Shown: one piece after another, positions 19,781 through 27,561 of the stretch
Layout of the letters: every line of letters starts with the position of its first letter
Numbering within the stretch: position 1 is the stretch's first letter
NCBI RefSeq assembly: GCF_052180215.1
Contig: NZ_CP197471.1
Location: 4,488,001-4,552,000, forward strand
Direction of reading: 5' to 3'
From: Pseudoneobacillus sp052180215
GTDB lineage: Bacteria > Bacillota > Bacilli > Bacillales > Cytobacillaceae
Length of the DNA stretch: 64,000 nucleotides
The notes under the pieces: model-generated
What the model saw: the letters and a program-made list of their open reading frames with translations, nothing else
The model's database searches: none
What the model was told of the DNA's origin: nothing
Translations under genes and position numbers: made by a program

Positions 19781-21214
19781 ATGAACCAACAACATACACC
19801 ATTATTTGATGCTTTAAATAAACATATCCAGCATAAGCCAAAGTCCTTTCATGTTCCAGGTCATAAAAATGGACAGGTTTTTTTAGATAAGGGGAAACCA
19901 ATTTTTCAAGATATTCTGTCTATGGATGTAACGGAGTTAACAGGCTTAGATGATTTACATTCCCCAGAGGGTGTTATTCGTGAGGCTGAAGACTTATTAG
20001 CGAATGCTTACCATACAAACAAGAGCTTTTTTTTGATTAATGGTTCCACCGTTGGGAATTTAACAATGATATTAGCATCCTTCGAAGAGGGGGATGTTGT
20101 ATTCGTACAAAGAAATTGTCATAAATCCATTCTAAATGGATTAAAGCTAGCAAAGCTTCAGCCTATTTTTATAGAGCCTGAATGGAATGACGATTGGAAG
20201 GTAGCAGTCGGTATATTATTAAAATCTATACAAAGTGCATACACAGCTTATCCCGAGGGTAAAGGAGTAATCCTAACCTATCCAAATTATTATGGCTTTG
20301 CTTTTGATATAAAAGGAATTATCGATTTTTGTCATGTAAATAAAATGCTCGTATTAGTGGATGAAGCTCATGGAGCGCATTTTATCGCTGGCGAACCTTT
20401 TCCGTTGTCAGCTATTAAACTAGGCGCTGATATGGTGGTCCAGTCTGCTCATAAAACGTTACCAGCGATGACGATGGCTTCATTCCTACATGTGAATAGT
20501 AATCGAGTGGCAATAGAGAGGGTTAAAGCCTACTTACAGATATTACAATCAAGCAGTCCATCCTATCCATTAATGGCCTCATTGGACTTAGCACGCAGCT
20601 ATATTGCCATGTATAGTGATGAAGATAAACATTACTTAATGGAACAGTTAACGATTTTTAAACATGAACTGAATAAAATACCACAGTTAAAAGTGCTTAC
20701 TCATTCCACTAGCGGTGACCCACTTAAAATAGTTATCCAATCAAGGGATGGTTTAAGTGGGTATGATTTGCAAACAAGATTGGAATCGGTAGGAATCTAT
20801 ACGGAATTAGCTGATCCTAATAATGTCCTGATCATCTTTCCATTGCTCAAAAAGAATGATTCTTTTCCAACTTCAGGAATTATTAAAAGCATAAAGCAGG
20901 TCTTAGCAAAAAAAGAAAATAATCTTGTTTGGAAGGACACTTTCCATAATAAACAGAAAGATTCCTACTCAGCGTTAACGATTAGTTACAAAGAACAGTT
21001 AAAACGATCCCATGAAATTATTCCGATTTCAGAAACAGTAGGAAGATGTTCAGCAGAAATGGTGATCCCTTATCCTCCCGGAATTCCATTATTAATGGAA
21101 GGGGAAGAAGTGACAGCAGATGTTTTAGAGGAATTAACGCAGCTTGTAAATCTGGGTTCAAGATTTCACGGCGGTGAATTTCTATCAGAATGTAAATTAA
21201 AAGTATATAAATGA
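19781..21214 (+). CDS. yaaO: Orn/Lys/Arg decarboxylase-family PLP enzyme YaaO
   Basis: The 477-residue protein is a fold-type I PLP enzyme of the ornithine/lysine/arginine decarboxylase group. PHVPGHKNG-type opening FHVPGHKNGQ is at about 23-32. The cofactor-binding VDEAHGAHF precedes the Schiff-base lysine in SAHKTLPAMT (near residue 224), and the C-terminal IPYPPGIPLLMEGE motif is present. The substrate cannot be fixed from sequence; YaaO of B. subtilis is likewise only predicted. It sits immediately upstream of tmk with a 25-bp gap, as in B. subtilis. Confidence 0.9.
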   Translation: MNQQHTPLFDALNKHIQHKPKSFHVPGHKNGQVFLDKGKPIFQDILSMDVTELTGLDDLHSPEGVIREAEDLLANAYHTNKSFFLINGSTVGNLTMILASFEEGDVVFVQRNCHKSILNGLKLAKLQPIFIEPEWNDDWKVAVGILLKSIQSAYTAYPEGKGVILTYPNYYGFAFDIKGIIDFCHVNKMLVLVDEAHGAHFIAGEPFPLSAIKLGADMVVQSAHKTLPAMTMASFLHVNSNRVAIERVKAYLQILQSSSPSYPLMASLDLARSYIAMYSDEDKHYLMEQLTIFKHELNKIPQLKVLTHSTSGDPLKIVIQSRDGLSGYDLQTRLESVGIYTELADPNNVLIIFPLLKKNDSFPTSGIIKSIKQVLAKKENNLVWKDTFHNKQKDSYSALTISYKEQLKRSHEIIPISETVGRCSAEMVIPYPPGIPLLMEGEEVTADVLEELTQLVNLGSRFHGGEFLSECKLKVYK

Positions 21215-21239
21215 TAGATGCAATATTGGAGGAAATGAA

Positions 21240-21869
21240 ATGAATAAGGGTGTATTTATAACGGTTGAAGGTCCTGAAGGGGCTGGAAAAACAACGGTTA
21301 TTTCAAGATTATCAAATGAGCTAGAAAAACTAGGCTACGAGGTGCTACAAACTCGAGAGCCTGGAGGAATTGAAATTGCAGAAGAAATTCGTAGCGTTAT
21401 TTTAGATAAAAATCATACGGCAATGGACTCTAGAACCGAAGCCTTATTATATGCAGCTGCAAGAAGGCAGCACTTAGTAGAAAAGGTTGAGCCTGCATTA
21501 CTAGATGGAAAAGTTGTTCTTTGTGATCGATTTATTGATAGTTCTCTTGCTTATCAAGGATATGCACGTGGTTTAGGGATGGATGATGTGTTTTCTATTA
21601 ATCAGTTTGCTATTGGGGACAGAATGCCGAATTTAACCTTGTATTTTGATATAGATCCCAAAGAGGGCTTAGATAGAATCAATCAGCACCAGAATCGAGA
21701 AGTGAACAGACTGGATCTAGAAGATTTACAGTTTCATCATAAAGTACGAGAAGGTTATCAGATATTATTGAATCAATTTCCAGATAGAATAAAAAAAGTA
21801 GATGCTTCTCAATCTGTGGAAGATGTTCTTTCACAAGTTTTGGAGTTAGTTCTTCCAAAAATAAGGTAA
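21240..21869 (+). CDS. tmk: Thymidylate kinase
   Basis: Tmk phosphorylates dTMP to dTDP for DNA synthesis. The 209-residue protein has the P-loop EGPEGAGKTT (about 10-19), the DR(F/Y) motif in LCDRFIDSSLAYQG, and the TREPGG segment that binds dTMP. The lid region RINQHQNREVNRLDLED is present. A GGAGG ribosome binding site lies 8 bases before the ATG. It opens the conserved tmk-darA-yaaR-holB-ricT-yabA cluster. Confidence 0.97.
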   Translation: MNKGVFITVEGPEGAGKTTVISRLSNELEKLGYEVLQTREPGGIEIAEEIRSVILDKNHTAMDSRTEALLYAAARRQHLVEKVEPALLDGKVVLCDRFIDSSLAYQGYARGLGMDDVFSINQFAIGDRMPNLTLYFDIDPKEGLDRINQHQNREVNRLDLEDLQFHHKVREGYQILLNQFPDRIKKVDASQSVEDVLSQVLELVLPKIR

Positions 21870-21927
21870 ACTTATCCATTAATTAGTAGTTTCCAACAAC
21901 TTAAACACTGTATGAATTAACATAAAC

Positions 21928-21936
21928 TGTTATAAT
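21928..21936 (+). promoter_or_regulatory. Extended -10 promoter before darA
   Basis: TGT-TATAAT (21928-21936) is a full extended -10, but no good -35 stands 17 bp upstream. It would allow darA and the genes after it to be transcribed apart from tmk. Confidence 0.45.
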
Positions 21937-21980
21937 AAAGGAAAAGTAACGATTTTCATACGGAGAAGGGATTGGTTTGA

Positions 21981-22310
21981 ATGAAATTAATTTTAGCGGT
22001 TGTGCAAGATCAGGATAGCAATAAATTGTCTTCAGCACTTGTTAAAAATAACTTTCGTGCAACAAAGCTTGCTAGTACTGGTGGCTTCTTAAAGTCTGGA
22101 AATACTACTTTTATGATTGGAACAGAGGATATTCGAGTAGATAGATGTCTACAAATTATTAAAGAAAATTGCCAATCTAGGGATCAGCTAGTTGCACCTG
22201 TTTCTCCAATGGGTGGAAATGCAGATTCATACGTTCCATATCCGGTGGAGGTTGCTGTCGGTGGAGCAACCGTGTTTGTTTTACCGATTGAGCAATTTCA
22301 TCACTTTTAG
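21981..22310 (+). CDS. darA: Cyclic-di-AMP receptor DarA (PII-like)
   Basis: The 109-residue protein matches the DarA/PstA (YaaQ) family, trimeric PII-like proteins that bind cyclic-di-AMP. The conserved ligand-loop segments are visible: AVVQDQDSNKLSSALV near the N-terminus, TKLASTGGFLKSGNTT (about 28-43) and FMIGTEDIRVD. Their downstream partner is not known. The gene starts 111 bp after tmk with GGAGAAGGG upstream, and is followed after 17 bp by yaaR. Confidence 0.94.
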   Translation: MKLILAVVQDQDSNKLSSALVKNNFRATKLASTGGFLKSGNTTFMIGTEDIRVDRCLQIIKENCQSRDQLVAPVSPMGGNADSYVPYPVEVAVGGATVFVLPIEQFHHF

Positions 22311-22327
22311 TAGGAGCTTTAGCTATT

Positions 22328-22768
22328 ATGAAAATCAACCAAGACCTTCGAGTGAATGTAGATAAAGTACGAAATGAACAAAGACAAGTAGAAGTAGGAA
22401 GTTCTCGATTTCAAGAATTAGTTTCCAAGCATGATCAAAAAATGCAAATGGAACAGCTTCATAAATTGATGAATGAAGTCGTTAATGCAGGGGATCGATT
22501 AGGACGTTCAAGATCCTTTAAAGACTTAGCAAAATTTAAAACTCTAGTAAAAAAGTTCATCCGTGAAACAGTTGATTATGGGATGGAACTAAAGCAATCA
22601 CATAGCTGGAATCAATTCGGGCAAGGACGATCCTTAAAGATAGTCGAAACCATTGATGAGAAGTTAGTAGAATTAACTGAACAATTAACTGAAAAAGAAG
22701 GAAATTCAATCGATCTCTTAGGGAAAATAGGAGAAATCAAAGGATTGTTAATCAACCTGTATACGTAA
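22328..22768 (+). CDS. yaaR: YaaR-family protein (DUF327)
   Basis: A 146-residue charged, largely helical protein of the DUF327 family, found in Firmicutes between darA and holB. The KFIRETVDYGMELKQSHSWN segment is the recognisable conserved core. No membrane segment or catalytic motif is seen, and no function is established. The ATG at 22328 lies 17 bp after darA with AGGAGC as ribosome binding site. Confidence 0.87.
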   Translation: MKINQDLRVNVDKVRNEQRQVEVGSSRFQELVSKHDQKMQMEQLHKLMNEVVNAGDRLGRSRSFKDLAKFKTLVKKFIRETVDYGMELKQSHSWNQFGQGRSLKIVETIDEKLVELTEQLTEKEGNSIDLLGKIGEIKGLLINLYT

Positions 22769-22781
22769 GAGAGTGATAGCG

Positions 22782-23786
22782 GTGAAAAACTGGGACCAAC
22801 TTCAAGAGCTTCAACCAGTGGCGTTAAAAATGTTAAAAAACAGCTTACAAAAGCAACGAGTCGCACATGCCTATTTATTTGAGGGTTCAAGAGGAACGGG
22901 AAAAAAAGAATGTGCTTTATTATTAACAAAAGCATTGTTTTGCCTCTCACCAATTGAGCAATATAAACCATGTGAATCCTGTATAAATTGTAAAAGAATC
23001 AATCATGGAAACCACCCTGATGTTCATTTAGTAGAGCCAGATGGTCTTTCCATTAAAAAAGGACAAATAAAAGCTTTACAGGAGGAATTTTCAAAAGCAG
23101 GGGTAGAGTCGAAGCAAAAGGTTTATATTATTTCGCAAGCTGATAAAATGACCGTAAATGCGGCTAATAGTTTATTGAAATTTCTGGAAGAGCCAAACTC
23201 TCAGACTGTTGCTATTCTTTTGACGGAACAAATTCAACAAATTCTTCCTACCATTTTATCTAGATGTCAAACCCTATCTTTTCAACCACTTTCCTCAGAA
23301 AATATGATAAAAAAACTTGTAGAGTTAGATGTTAGTGAAGGCCAAGCACCGCTTTTAGCATTAATGACAAACAACTTAGATGAAGCAATTGCCTTATCTG
23401 GTGACGATTGGTTTGCACAAGCGCAAAAAATAGTGGTAAAATTATATGAAGTGCTAAAAAAGAGTCCACTAGAGGCATTATTAGTGTTACAAGAGGATTG
23501 GTTTTTGCACTTTAAAGAAAAAGAACAAATCGATCGTGGGTTAGATTTACTTCTTTTAATTTTTAAGGATTTACTATATATACAAGTTGGGAAAACAGAC
23601 CAAGTTGCATTCATTAATGAGAGGCCTCGTTTAGAACAATTTGCTTTACATTGCTCGCAATCTGCATTAACGGAGCAAATGTCTGCTATTTTAGAAGCTA
23701 AAAGAAAGCTTCAGGCAAATATGAACCCTCAATTATTAATGGAACAGCTTGTGCTGAATTTGCAGGAGGGATCTTCTTTTGTATGA
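22782..23786 (+). CDS. holB: DNA polymerase III subunit delta'
   Basis: HolB is the stator of the clamp loader that, with DnaX and delta, places the sliding clamp on DNA. The 334-residue protein has the AAA+ fold with GSRGTGKKECA in the P-loop position. The four-Cys zinc module is at CLSPIEQYKPCESCINC, and the SRCQ motif at ILSRCQTLSF. GTG 22782 (MKNWDQLQELQP) is preferred because it fits the Bacillus N-terminus; GTG 22773 is possible and neither has a strong ribosome binding site. Its 3' end overlaps ricT by 8 bp. Confidence 0.94.
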   Translation: MKNWDQLQELQPVALKMLKNSLQKQRVAHAYLFEGSRGTGKKECALLLTKALFCLSPIEQYKPCESCINCKRINHGNHPDVHLVEPDGLSIKKGQIKALQEEFSKAGVESKQKVYIISQADKMTVNAANSLLKFLEEPNSQTVAILLTEQIQQILPTILSRCQTLSFQPLSSENMIKKLVELDVSEGQAPLLALMTNNLDEAIALSGDDWFAQAQKIVVKLYEVLKKSPLEALLVLQEDWFLHFKEKEQIDRGLDLLLLIFKDLLYIQVGKTDQVAFINERPRLEQFALHCSQSALTEQMSAILEAKRKLQANMNPQLLMEQLVLNLQEGSSFV

Positions 23787-24606
23787 TGTTGTAGGTGTTC
23801 GCTTTAAAAAGGCAGGTAAGATATACTACTTTGATCCCGGCGAAATTTCCATCCAAAAGGATGACTTTGTCATCGTAGAAACCGTTCGTGGTGTAGAATT
23901 TGGTAGATGTGTCATCGCTCCTAAGCAAGTAGGAGAAAACGATGTGGTTCTTCCATTAAAAAAGGTTTTGCGTATCGCAGACCAAAAAGACCGGATGATA
24001 GTGGAAGAAAATAAAGCGGCTGCTGAGGAAGCCTATCAAGTATGTAATGATAAAGTAAACGAGCATGATCTGGATATGAAGCTCGTTGACGTGGAATACA
24101 CATTTGACCGCAATAAAGTGATATTTTACTTCACTGCTGATGGACGAGTTGACTTCCGTGAGCTTGTTAAGGATTTAGCAGCTATATTCCGTACGCGAAT
24201 TGAACTACGCCAAATTGGGGTAAGAGATGAGGCAAAGATGCTAGGCGGCATCGGGCCTTGCGGCAGAATGCTTTGCTGCTCAACATTTCTTGGAGATTTC
24301 GATCCGGTATCTATTAAAATGGCAAAAGACCAAAACCTCTCATTAAACCCAACCAAAATTTCTGGATTATGTGGACGTTTAATGTGCTGTCTAAAGTATG
24401 AAAATGATGAGTATGAAACAGCAAAAGAACAGCTTCCAGATTTAGGTGAAATGATTGAGACACCGCATGGACAGGGTAGAGTGGTCGGTTTAAATATATT
24501 AGAAAGAGTACTTCAAGTAGAATTAAAAGACCATGAACGAGTTCTAGAGTATACCATAGATGAAATTATTAAAGAGGGCGCTGTTTCATTACAATCCACA
24601 GATTAA
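23779..24606 (+). CDS. ricT: RicT (YaaT), iron-sulfur cofactor of RNA maturation complex
   Basis: YaaT/RicT forms a complex with RicA and RicF. It carries iron-sulfur clusters, promotes RNase Y-dependent mRNA maturation and stimulates the Spo0A phosphorelay. The 275-residue PSP1-domain protein has the cysteine clusters CGRMLCCSTF (near residue 161) and LCGRLMCCLKY (near 196). The start is TTG 23779 after GGAGGG (23765-23770), overlapping the end of holB; MYDVVGVRFKKAGKIYYF matches the family N-terminus. Confidence 0.95.
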   Translation: MYDVVGVRFKKAGKIYYFDPGEISIQKDDFVIVETVRGVEFGRCVIAPKQVGENDVVLPLKKVLRIADQKDRMIVEENKAAAEEAYQVCNDKVNEHDLDMKLVDVEYTFDRNKVIFYFTADGRVDFRELVKDLAAIFRTRIELRQIGVRDEAKMLGGIGPCGRMLCCSTFLGDFDPVSIKMAKDQNLSLNPTKISGLCGRLMCCLKYENDEYETAKEQLPDLGEMIETPHGQGRVVGLNILERVLQVELKDHERVLEYTIDEIIKEGAVSLQSTD

Positions 24607-24618
24607 GAGGTGGAGAAC

Positions 24619-24993
24619 GTGGATAAAAAAGAAATCTTTGACTCTGTCATTATGATGGAAACACAAATTGGCCATTTGTATACTCAGCTTGGTGAGTTAA
24701 AACAGCATTTAGCAGAGATACTAGAAGAAAACAACTCTTTAAAGCTGGAAAATGAACATTTAAGACGTCGACTTGATCAAACGACAGCAAAATCTGTTAC
24801 TCCCTCTAAAAAGGGAGAAAAAGTCCAGCTTGATCAAGTGGAAACCGAGGATAAATCTATTGATATTGGTGAAGGCTATGATAATTTAGCAAGACTATAC
24901 CAAGAAGGATTTCATATCTGTAATCTCCATTTCGGAAGCCCACGTAAAGAGGGAGACTGTCTTTTCTGTTTATCATTTTTAAATAAAAAGTAA
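24619..24993 (+). CDS. yabA: Replication initiation control protein YabA
   Basis: YabA binds DnaA and the clamp DnaN to prevent over-initiation. The 124-residue protein has an N-terminal coiled coil (about 1-60, tetramerisation) and a C-terminal zinc domain with the CNLHFG...CLFC arrangement (HICNLH, then DCLFCL). The start is GTG 24619, giving MDKKEIFDSV, which matches B. subtilis; the longer GTG at 24610 would overlap the GGTGGAG ribosome binding site. It follows ricT by 12 bp and a terminator comes right after. Confidence 0.95.
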   Translation: MDKKEIFDSVIMMETQIGHLYTQLGELKQHLAEILEENNSLKLENEHLRRRLDQTTAKSVTPSKKGEKVQLDQVETEDKSIDIGEGYDNLARLYQEGFHICNLHFGSPRKEGDCLFCLSFLNKK

Positions 24994-25034
24994 AAAGAGC
25001 TGTTTCATAAGTTTCAAACTTATGAGTCAGCTTT
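24990..25034 (+). terminator. Terminator between yabA and yabB
   Basis: A long stem combines AGCTG/CAGCT outer pairs with TCATAAGTTT/AAACTTATGA inner pairs, followed by seven T. It ends the tmk-yabA unit; yabB starts 24 bp later. Confidence 0.9.
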
Positions 25035-25057
25035 TTTTCTTATCTAAGGAGAATAAC

Positions 25058-25804
25058 ATGGTCTTATTAAAGAATGATGAAAGGTTAGATTATTTACTAG
25101 CTGAGGATTTACGTATTATACAAAGTCCTTCCGTATTTGCCTTTTCATTAGATGCTGTCTTGTTATCAAAATTTGTCTATGTTCCAATTCAAAAAGGTAA
25201 GCTTATTGACTTATGCAGCGGTAATGGAGTCATACCATTATTTTTAAGTACTAGAACAAAAGGAAATATCACTGGGGTTGAAATTCAGGAAAAACTTTAT
25301 GATATGGCTTGTCGAAGCATTGACTATAATAATCTTAGTTCAAGAATCAAAATGATTCATGGTGATATCAAAGAAATGCCTGAATTGCTTGGTCACGGAA
25401 AATTCGATATTGTCACATGTAATCCACCTTATTTTCCAACTCCATCACAGGATGAGATGAATGCAAACGAACATCTAGCGATTGCTCGGCATGAAATACT
25501 GTGTACTTTAGAGGATGCCATCAAAGCGTCTAGCCAATTGGTCCGTGCTGGAGGGAAGGTTGCATTTGTTCATCGCCCGGGGAGATTAATGGATATTGTT
25601 TCTTTAATGAGAAACTATAAGTTAGAGCCAAAAAGAATACAATTTGTCTATCCAAAGCAAGGTAAGGAAGCGAACACCTTATTAATTGAAGCAACAAAGA
25701 ATGGGAATCCTGATTTAAAAATCCTACCACCGCTATTTGTGTATAATGAAGAAAATGAATATACTGATGAGGTAAAAAAAATCTTATACGGTGAAAATGT
25801 TTAG
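25058..25804 (+). CDS. yabB: tRNA1(Val) (adenine-N6)-methyltransferase-like protein YabB
   Basis: The 248-residue protein is a Rossmann-fold SAM methyltransferase of the TrmN6/YabB family. It has the SAM-binding LIDLCSGNGVIPLFLS motif I (about 46-61) and the N6-adenine NPPYF signature near residue 122. Family members methylate A37 of tRNA-Val; the exact target in Bacillus is not certain. ATG 25058 follows AAGGAG (25046-25051). An upstream in-frame ATG at 25022 lies inside the preceding terminator hairpin and is rejected. Confidence 0.92.
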   Translation: MVLLKNDERLDYLLAEDLRIIQSPSVFAFSLDAVLLSKFVYVPIQKGKLIDLCSGNGVIPLFLSTRTKGNITGVEIQEKLYDMACRSIDYNNLSSRIKMIHGDIKEMPELLGHGKFDIVTCNPPYFPTPSQDEMNANEHLAIARHEILCTLEDAIKASSQLVRAGGKVAFVHRPGRLMDIVSLMRNYKLEPKRIQFVYPKQGKEANTLLIEATKNGNPDLKILPPLFVYNEENEYTDEVKKILYGENV

Positions 25805-25857
25805 AGTTCTAAAGTGGTTAGTGAATACTGCTTTATCAGAAGAAATGGGTGGGTTCA

Positions 25858-26736
25858 ATGTGGCAGCAAAAAAGCTTTGAAAATGAAAACGTAAAAGGAA
25901 TTTTATATTTAATTCCAACACCAATCGGAAATTTAGAAGATATGAGCTTCCGAGCCATTCGATTATTAAAAGAAGCTGATTGGATTGCAGCAGAAGATAC
26001 AAGAAATACGAAAAAGTTATGCAATTACTTTGAGATTGAAACACCAATTATTAGTTATCATGAACATAATAAGCAACAAAGTGGTCATAAAATCATCGAG
26101 AAGTTAAAAGAAGGAGCAAAGATTGCGCTGGTGAGTGATGCCGGGATGCCAACCATCTCTGATCCTGGTTATGAATTAGTTGTTTCTGCTATAGAGGAGA
26201 AATTAACAGTCGTTCCTCTTCCAGGAGCAAACGCAGCTCTTACGGCATTAATCGCTTCAGGAATTCAAACGCATCCGTTCTATTTTTACGGATTTTTAGA
26301 AAGACAAAAGAAAACGAAAAAAAAGGAATTAGAACAATTAGCTACTATTACGGCCACTTTAATTCTTTACGAATCACCTCATAGATTGAGAGAAACCTTA
26401 GAAATGCTTCAGGAAGCATTAGGAGATCGTAAAATCGTTCTTTGCCGGGAATTGACCAAAAAGTTTGAGGAATTTATTAGAGGGTCCATTTCAGAGGCCA
26501 TTATATGGACATCAGAAGGGGAAATACGCGGTGAATTTTGCATAATTATAGAGGGAGCAAATGAAATTTCTGAGCAAACAGAAAACACTTGGTGGCAGGC
26601 CTTAACGATTGATGAACATGTCGAACACTATGTTTCGGTAAAAGGAATGCCTTCAAAAGAAGCGATTAAATTAACAGCCAAAGATAGGGGATTACAAAAA
26701 AGAGATGTTTATCAAGCCTATCATATTGAAAAATAG
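25858..26736 (+). CDS. rsmI: 16S rRNA (cytidine-2'-O)-methyltransferase RsmI
   Basis: RsmI methylates the 2'-OH of C1402 in the decoding centre of 16S rRNA. The 292-residue protein has the tetrapyrrole methylase fold: YLIPTPIGNLEDMSFRA near the N-terminus, AEDTRNTKKLC, VSDAGMPTISDPG (SAM-binding loop) and LPGANAALTALIASG. ATG 25858 (MWQQKSFENEN) matches the B. subtilis N-terminus better than the upstream GTG 25849. In B. subtilis the small gene yazA lies between yabB and rsmI; here the gap is only 53 bp and holds no such gene. Confidence 0.96.
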   Translation: MWQQKSFENENVKGILYLIPTPIGNLEDMSFRAIRLLKEADWIAAEDTRNTKKLCNYFEIETPIISYHEHNKQQSGHKIIEKLKEGAKIALVSDAGMPTISDPGYELVVSAIEEKLTVVPLPGANAALTALIASGIQTHPFYFYGFLERQKKTKKKELEQLATITATLILYESPHRLRETLEMLQEALGDRKIVLCRELTKKFEEFIRGSISEAIIWTSEGEIRGEFCIIIEGANEISEQTENTWWQALTIDEHVEHYVSVKGMPSKEAIKLTAKDRGLQKRDVYQAYHIEK

Positions 26737-26764
26737 CCTCTCCAACCGGAGAGGCTATCATTTT
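26730..26764. terminator. Shared terminator between rsmI and abrB
   Basis: An 11-bp perfect stem ATAGCCTCTCC/GGAGAGGCTAT with a 4-nt loop has a short T-rich tail on the plus strand and an ATTTTTC tail on the minus strand. It lies between two converging genes. Confidence 0.8.
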
Positions 26765-26773
26765 AAAGCTTTA

Positions 26774-27058
26774 TTATTTCGCAACAGAAAATGCATTTTG
26801 GATTTCACTTAATAATTGTTCTGCACCTTCACGGCTTAAGATTAATTTCCCGCCTGCAAGTGCAATATTGCTATCAGACACTTCACCAGTTACTTGGCAA
26901 GTCATATTTGGCTTGTATTTTTTTAAGATGATACGGTCATCGTCAACATAGATTTCTAATGCATCTTTTTCAGCAATACCAAGTGTACGTCTTAATTCGA
27001 TAGGAATAACTACACGACCTAGCTCATCAACTTTACGAACAATACCTGTAGATTTCAT
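26774..27058 (-). CDS. abrB: Transition-state regulator AbrB
   Basis: AbrB is a tetrameric DNA-binding protein that represses stationary-phase and sporulation genes during growth. The 94-residue protein has the swapped-hairpin DNA-binding domain MKSTGIVRKVDELGRVVIPIE (nearly identical to B. subtilis), with the key arginines of RRTLGIAEKDALEIYV. A C-terminal oligomerisation segment follows, ending SEIQNAFSVAK. It is divergent from metG. The promoter at 27140-27168 and two Spo0A boxes downstream of it imply repression by phosphorylated Spo0A. Confidence 0.97.
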   Translation of the reverse strand: MKSTGIVRKVDELGRVVIPIELRRTLGIAEKDALEIYVDDDRIILKKYKPNMTCQVTGEVSDSNIALAGGKLILSREGAEQLLSEIQNAFSVAK

Positions 27059-27105
27059 TTTTTTGTTTCTCCCCTCAAAAATTAAATAGGATATCTATTG
27101 TTTGT

Positions 27106-27122
27106 TTCGTCATTATTCGACA
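27106..27122 (-). promoter_or_regulatory. Tandem Spo0A boxes in the abrB leader
   Basis: On the minus strand TGTCGAA (27122-27116) and TGACGAA (27112-27106) are two 0A boxes with 10-bp repeat spacing. They lie about 10-27 bp downstream of the predicted abrB start site, as at the B. subtilis abrB promoter, where Spo0A~P blocks transcription. Confidence 0.85.
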
Positions 27123-27139
27123 AATTTCTCACTGACTTT

Positions 27140-27168
27140 ATAATACCAGTCATTCCCATAATCGTCAA
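27140..27168 (-). promoter_or_regulatory. Sigma-A promoter of abrB
   Basis: On the minus strand -35 TTGACG (27168-27163), a 17-bp spacer and extended -10 TGG-TATTAT (27145-27140) precede the 0A boxes. Confidence 0.8.
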
Positions 27169-27335
27169 TTGTAATTTTGTGAAAAATATTGGAATAATTT
27201 TCTTTCTCGAGAAAATGTGATAGTAGCAACATTTCATGTAATGTTTCTGTCACAAATTTGTAAAATATTAAAATTTAGCTGGAAAAAATATAACCTTCTA
27301 TAAAAACTTCGTAATGATTATTCGACAAAATACTA

Positions 27336-27368
27336 CATATATTGTCGAGTTGTTTTCGACAATATATG
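27336..27368. promoter_or_regulatory. Palindrome of Spo0A-box-like half sites between abrB and metG
   Basis: Perfect 13-bp arms CATATATTGTCGA (27336-27348) and TCGACAATATATG (27356-27368) flank 7 bp. Each arm contains a TGTCGA core facing the other, and a third TTCGACA lies at 27321-27327. It lies about 170 bp upstream of the abrB promoter and 56 bp upstream of the metG -35. The regulator is unknown; Spo0A is the obvious candidate. Confidence 0.6.
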
Positions 27369-27423
27369 ATTCGTACAACCAAATAGATATGTGGGTATAG
27401 GAAATTGGTAAGTTAGACCATTG

Positions 27424-27452
27424 TTGCACATTCTAAGAATTTTAGGTATATT
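27424..27452 (+). promoter_or_regulatory. Candidate promoter of metG
   Basis: -35-like TTGCAC (27424-27429), a 17-bp spacer and -10 TATATT (27447-27452). The roughly 100-nt leader before metG has no T-box or SAM-riboswitch hallmark that I could see. Confidence 0.55.
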
Positions 27453-27561
27453 TTGTTGGTATAAGAGGAAAAGATGACGTATACAAATACATTTGTAATG
27501 AGCTCTTTCTACATCAGAATAGGGCTTTTCGATAGAGGATTTATTTAAAGGAGGAAGTTCG

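Noticed and set aside
25784..26047. Minus-strand frame at the yabB-rsmI junction as a possible relocated yazA
   Set aside because: It is on the wrong strand, overlaps rsmI, and lacks GIY-YIG motifs.
27452..27561. T-box or SAM riboswitch ahead of metG
   Set aside because: No T-box motif AGGGTGG, terminator or SAM aptamer elements are present in the short leader.
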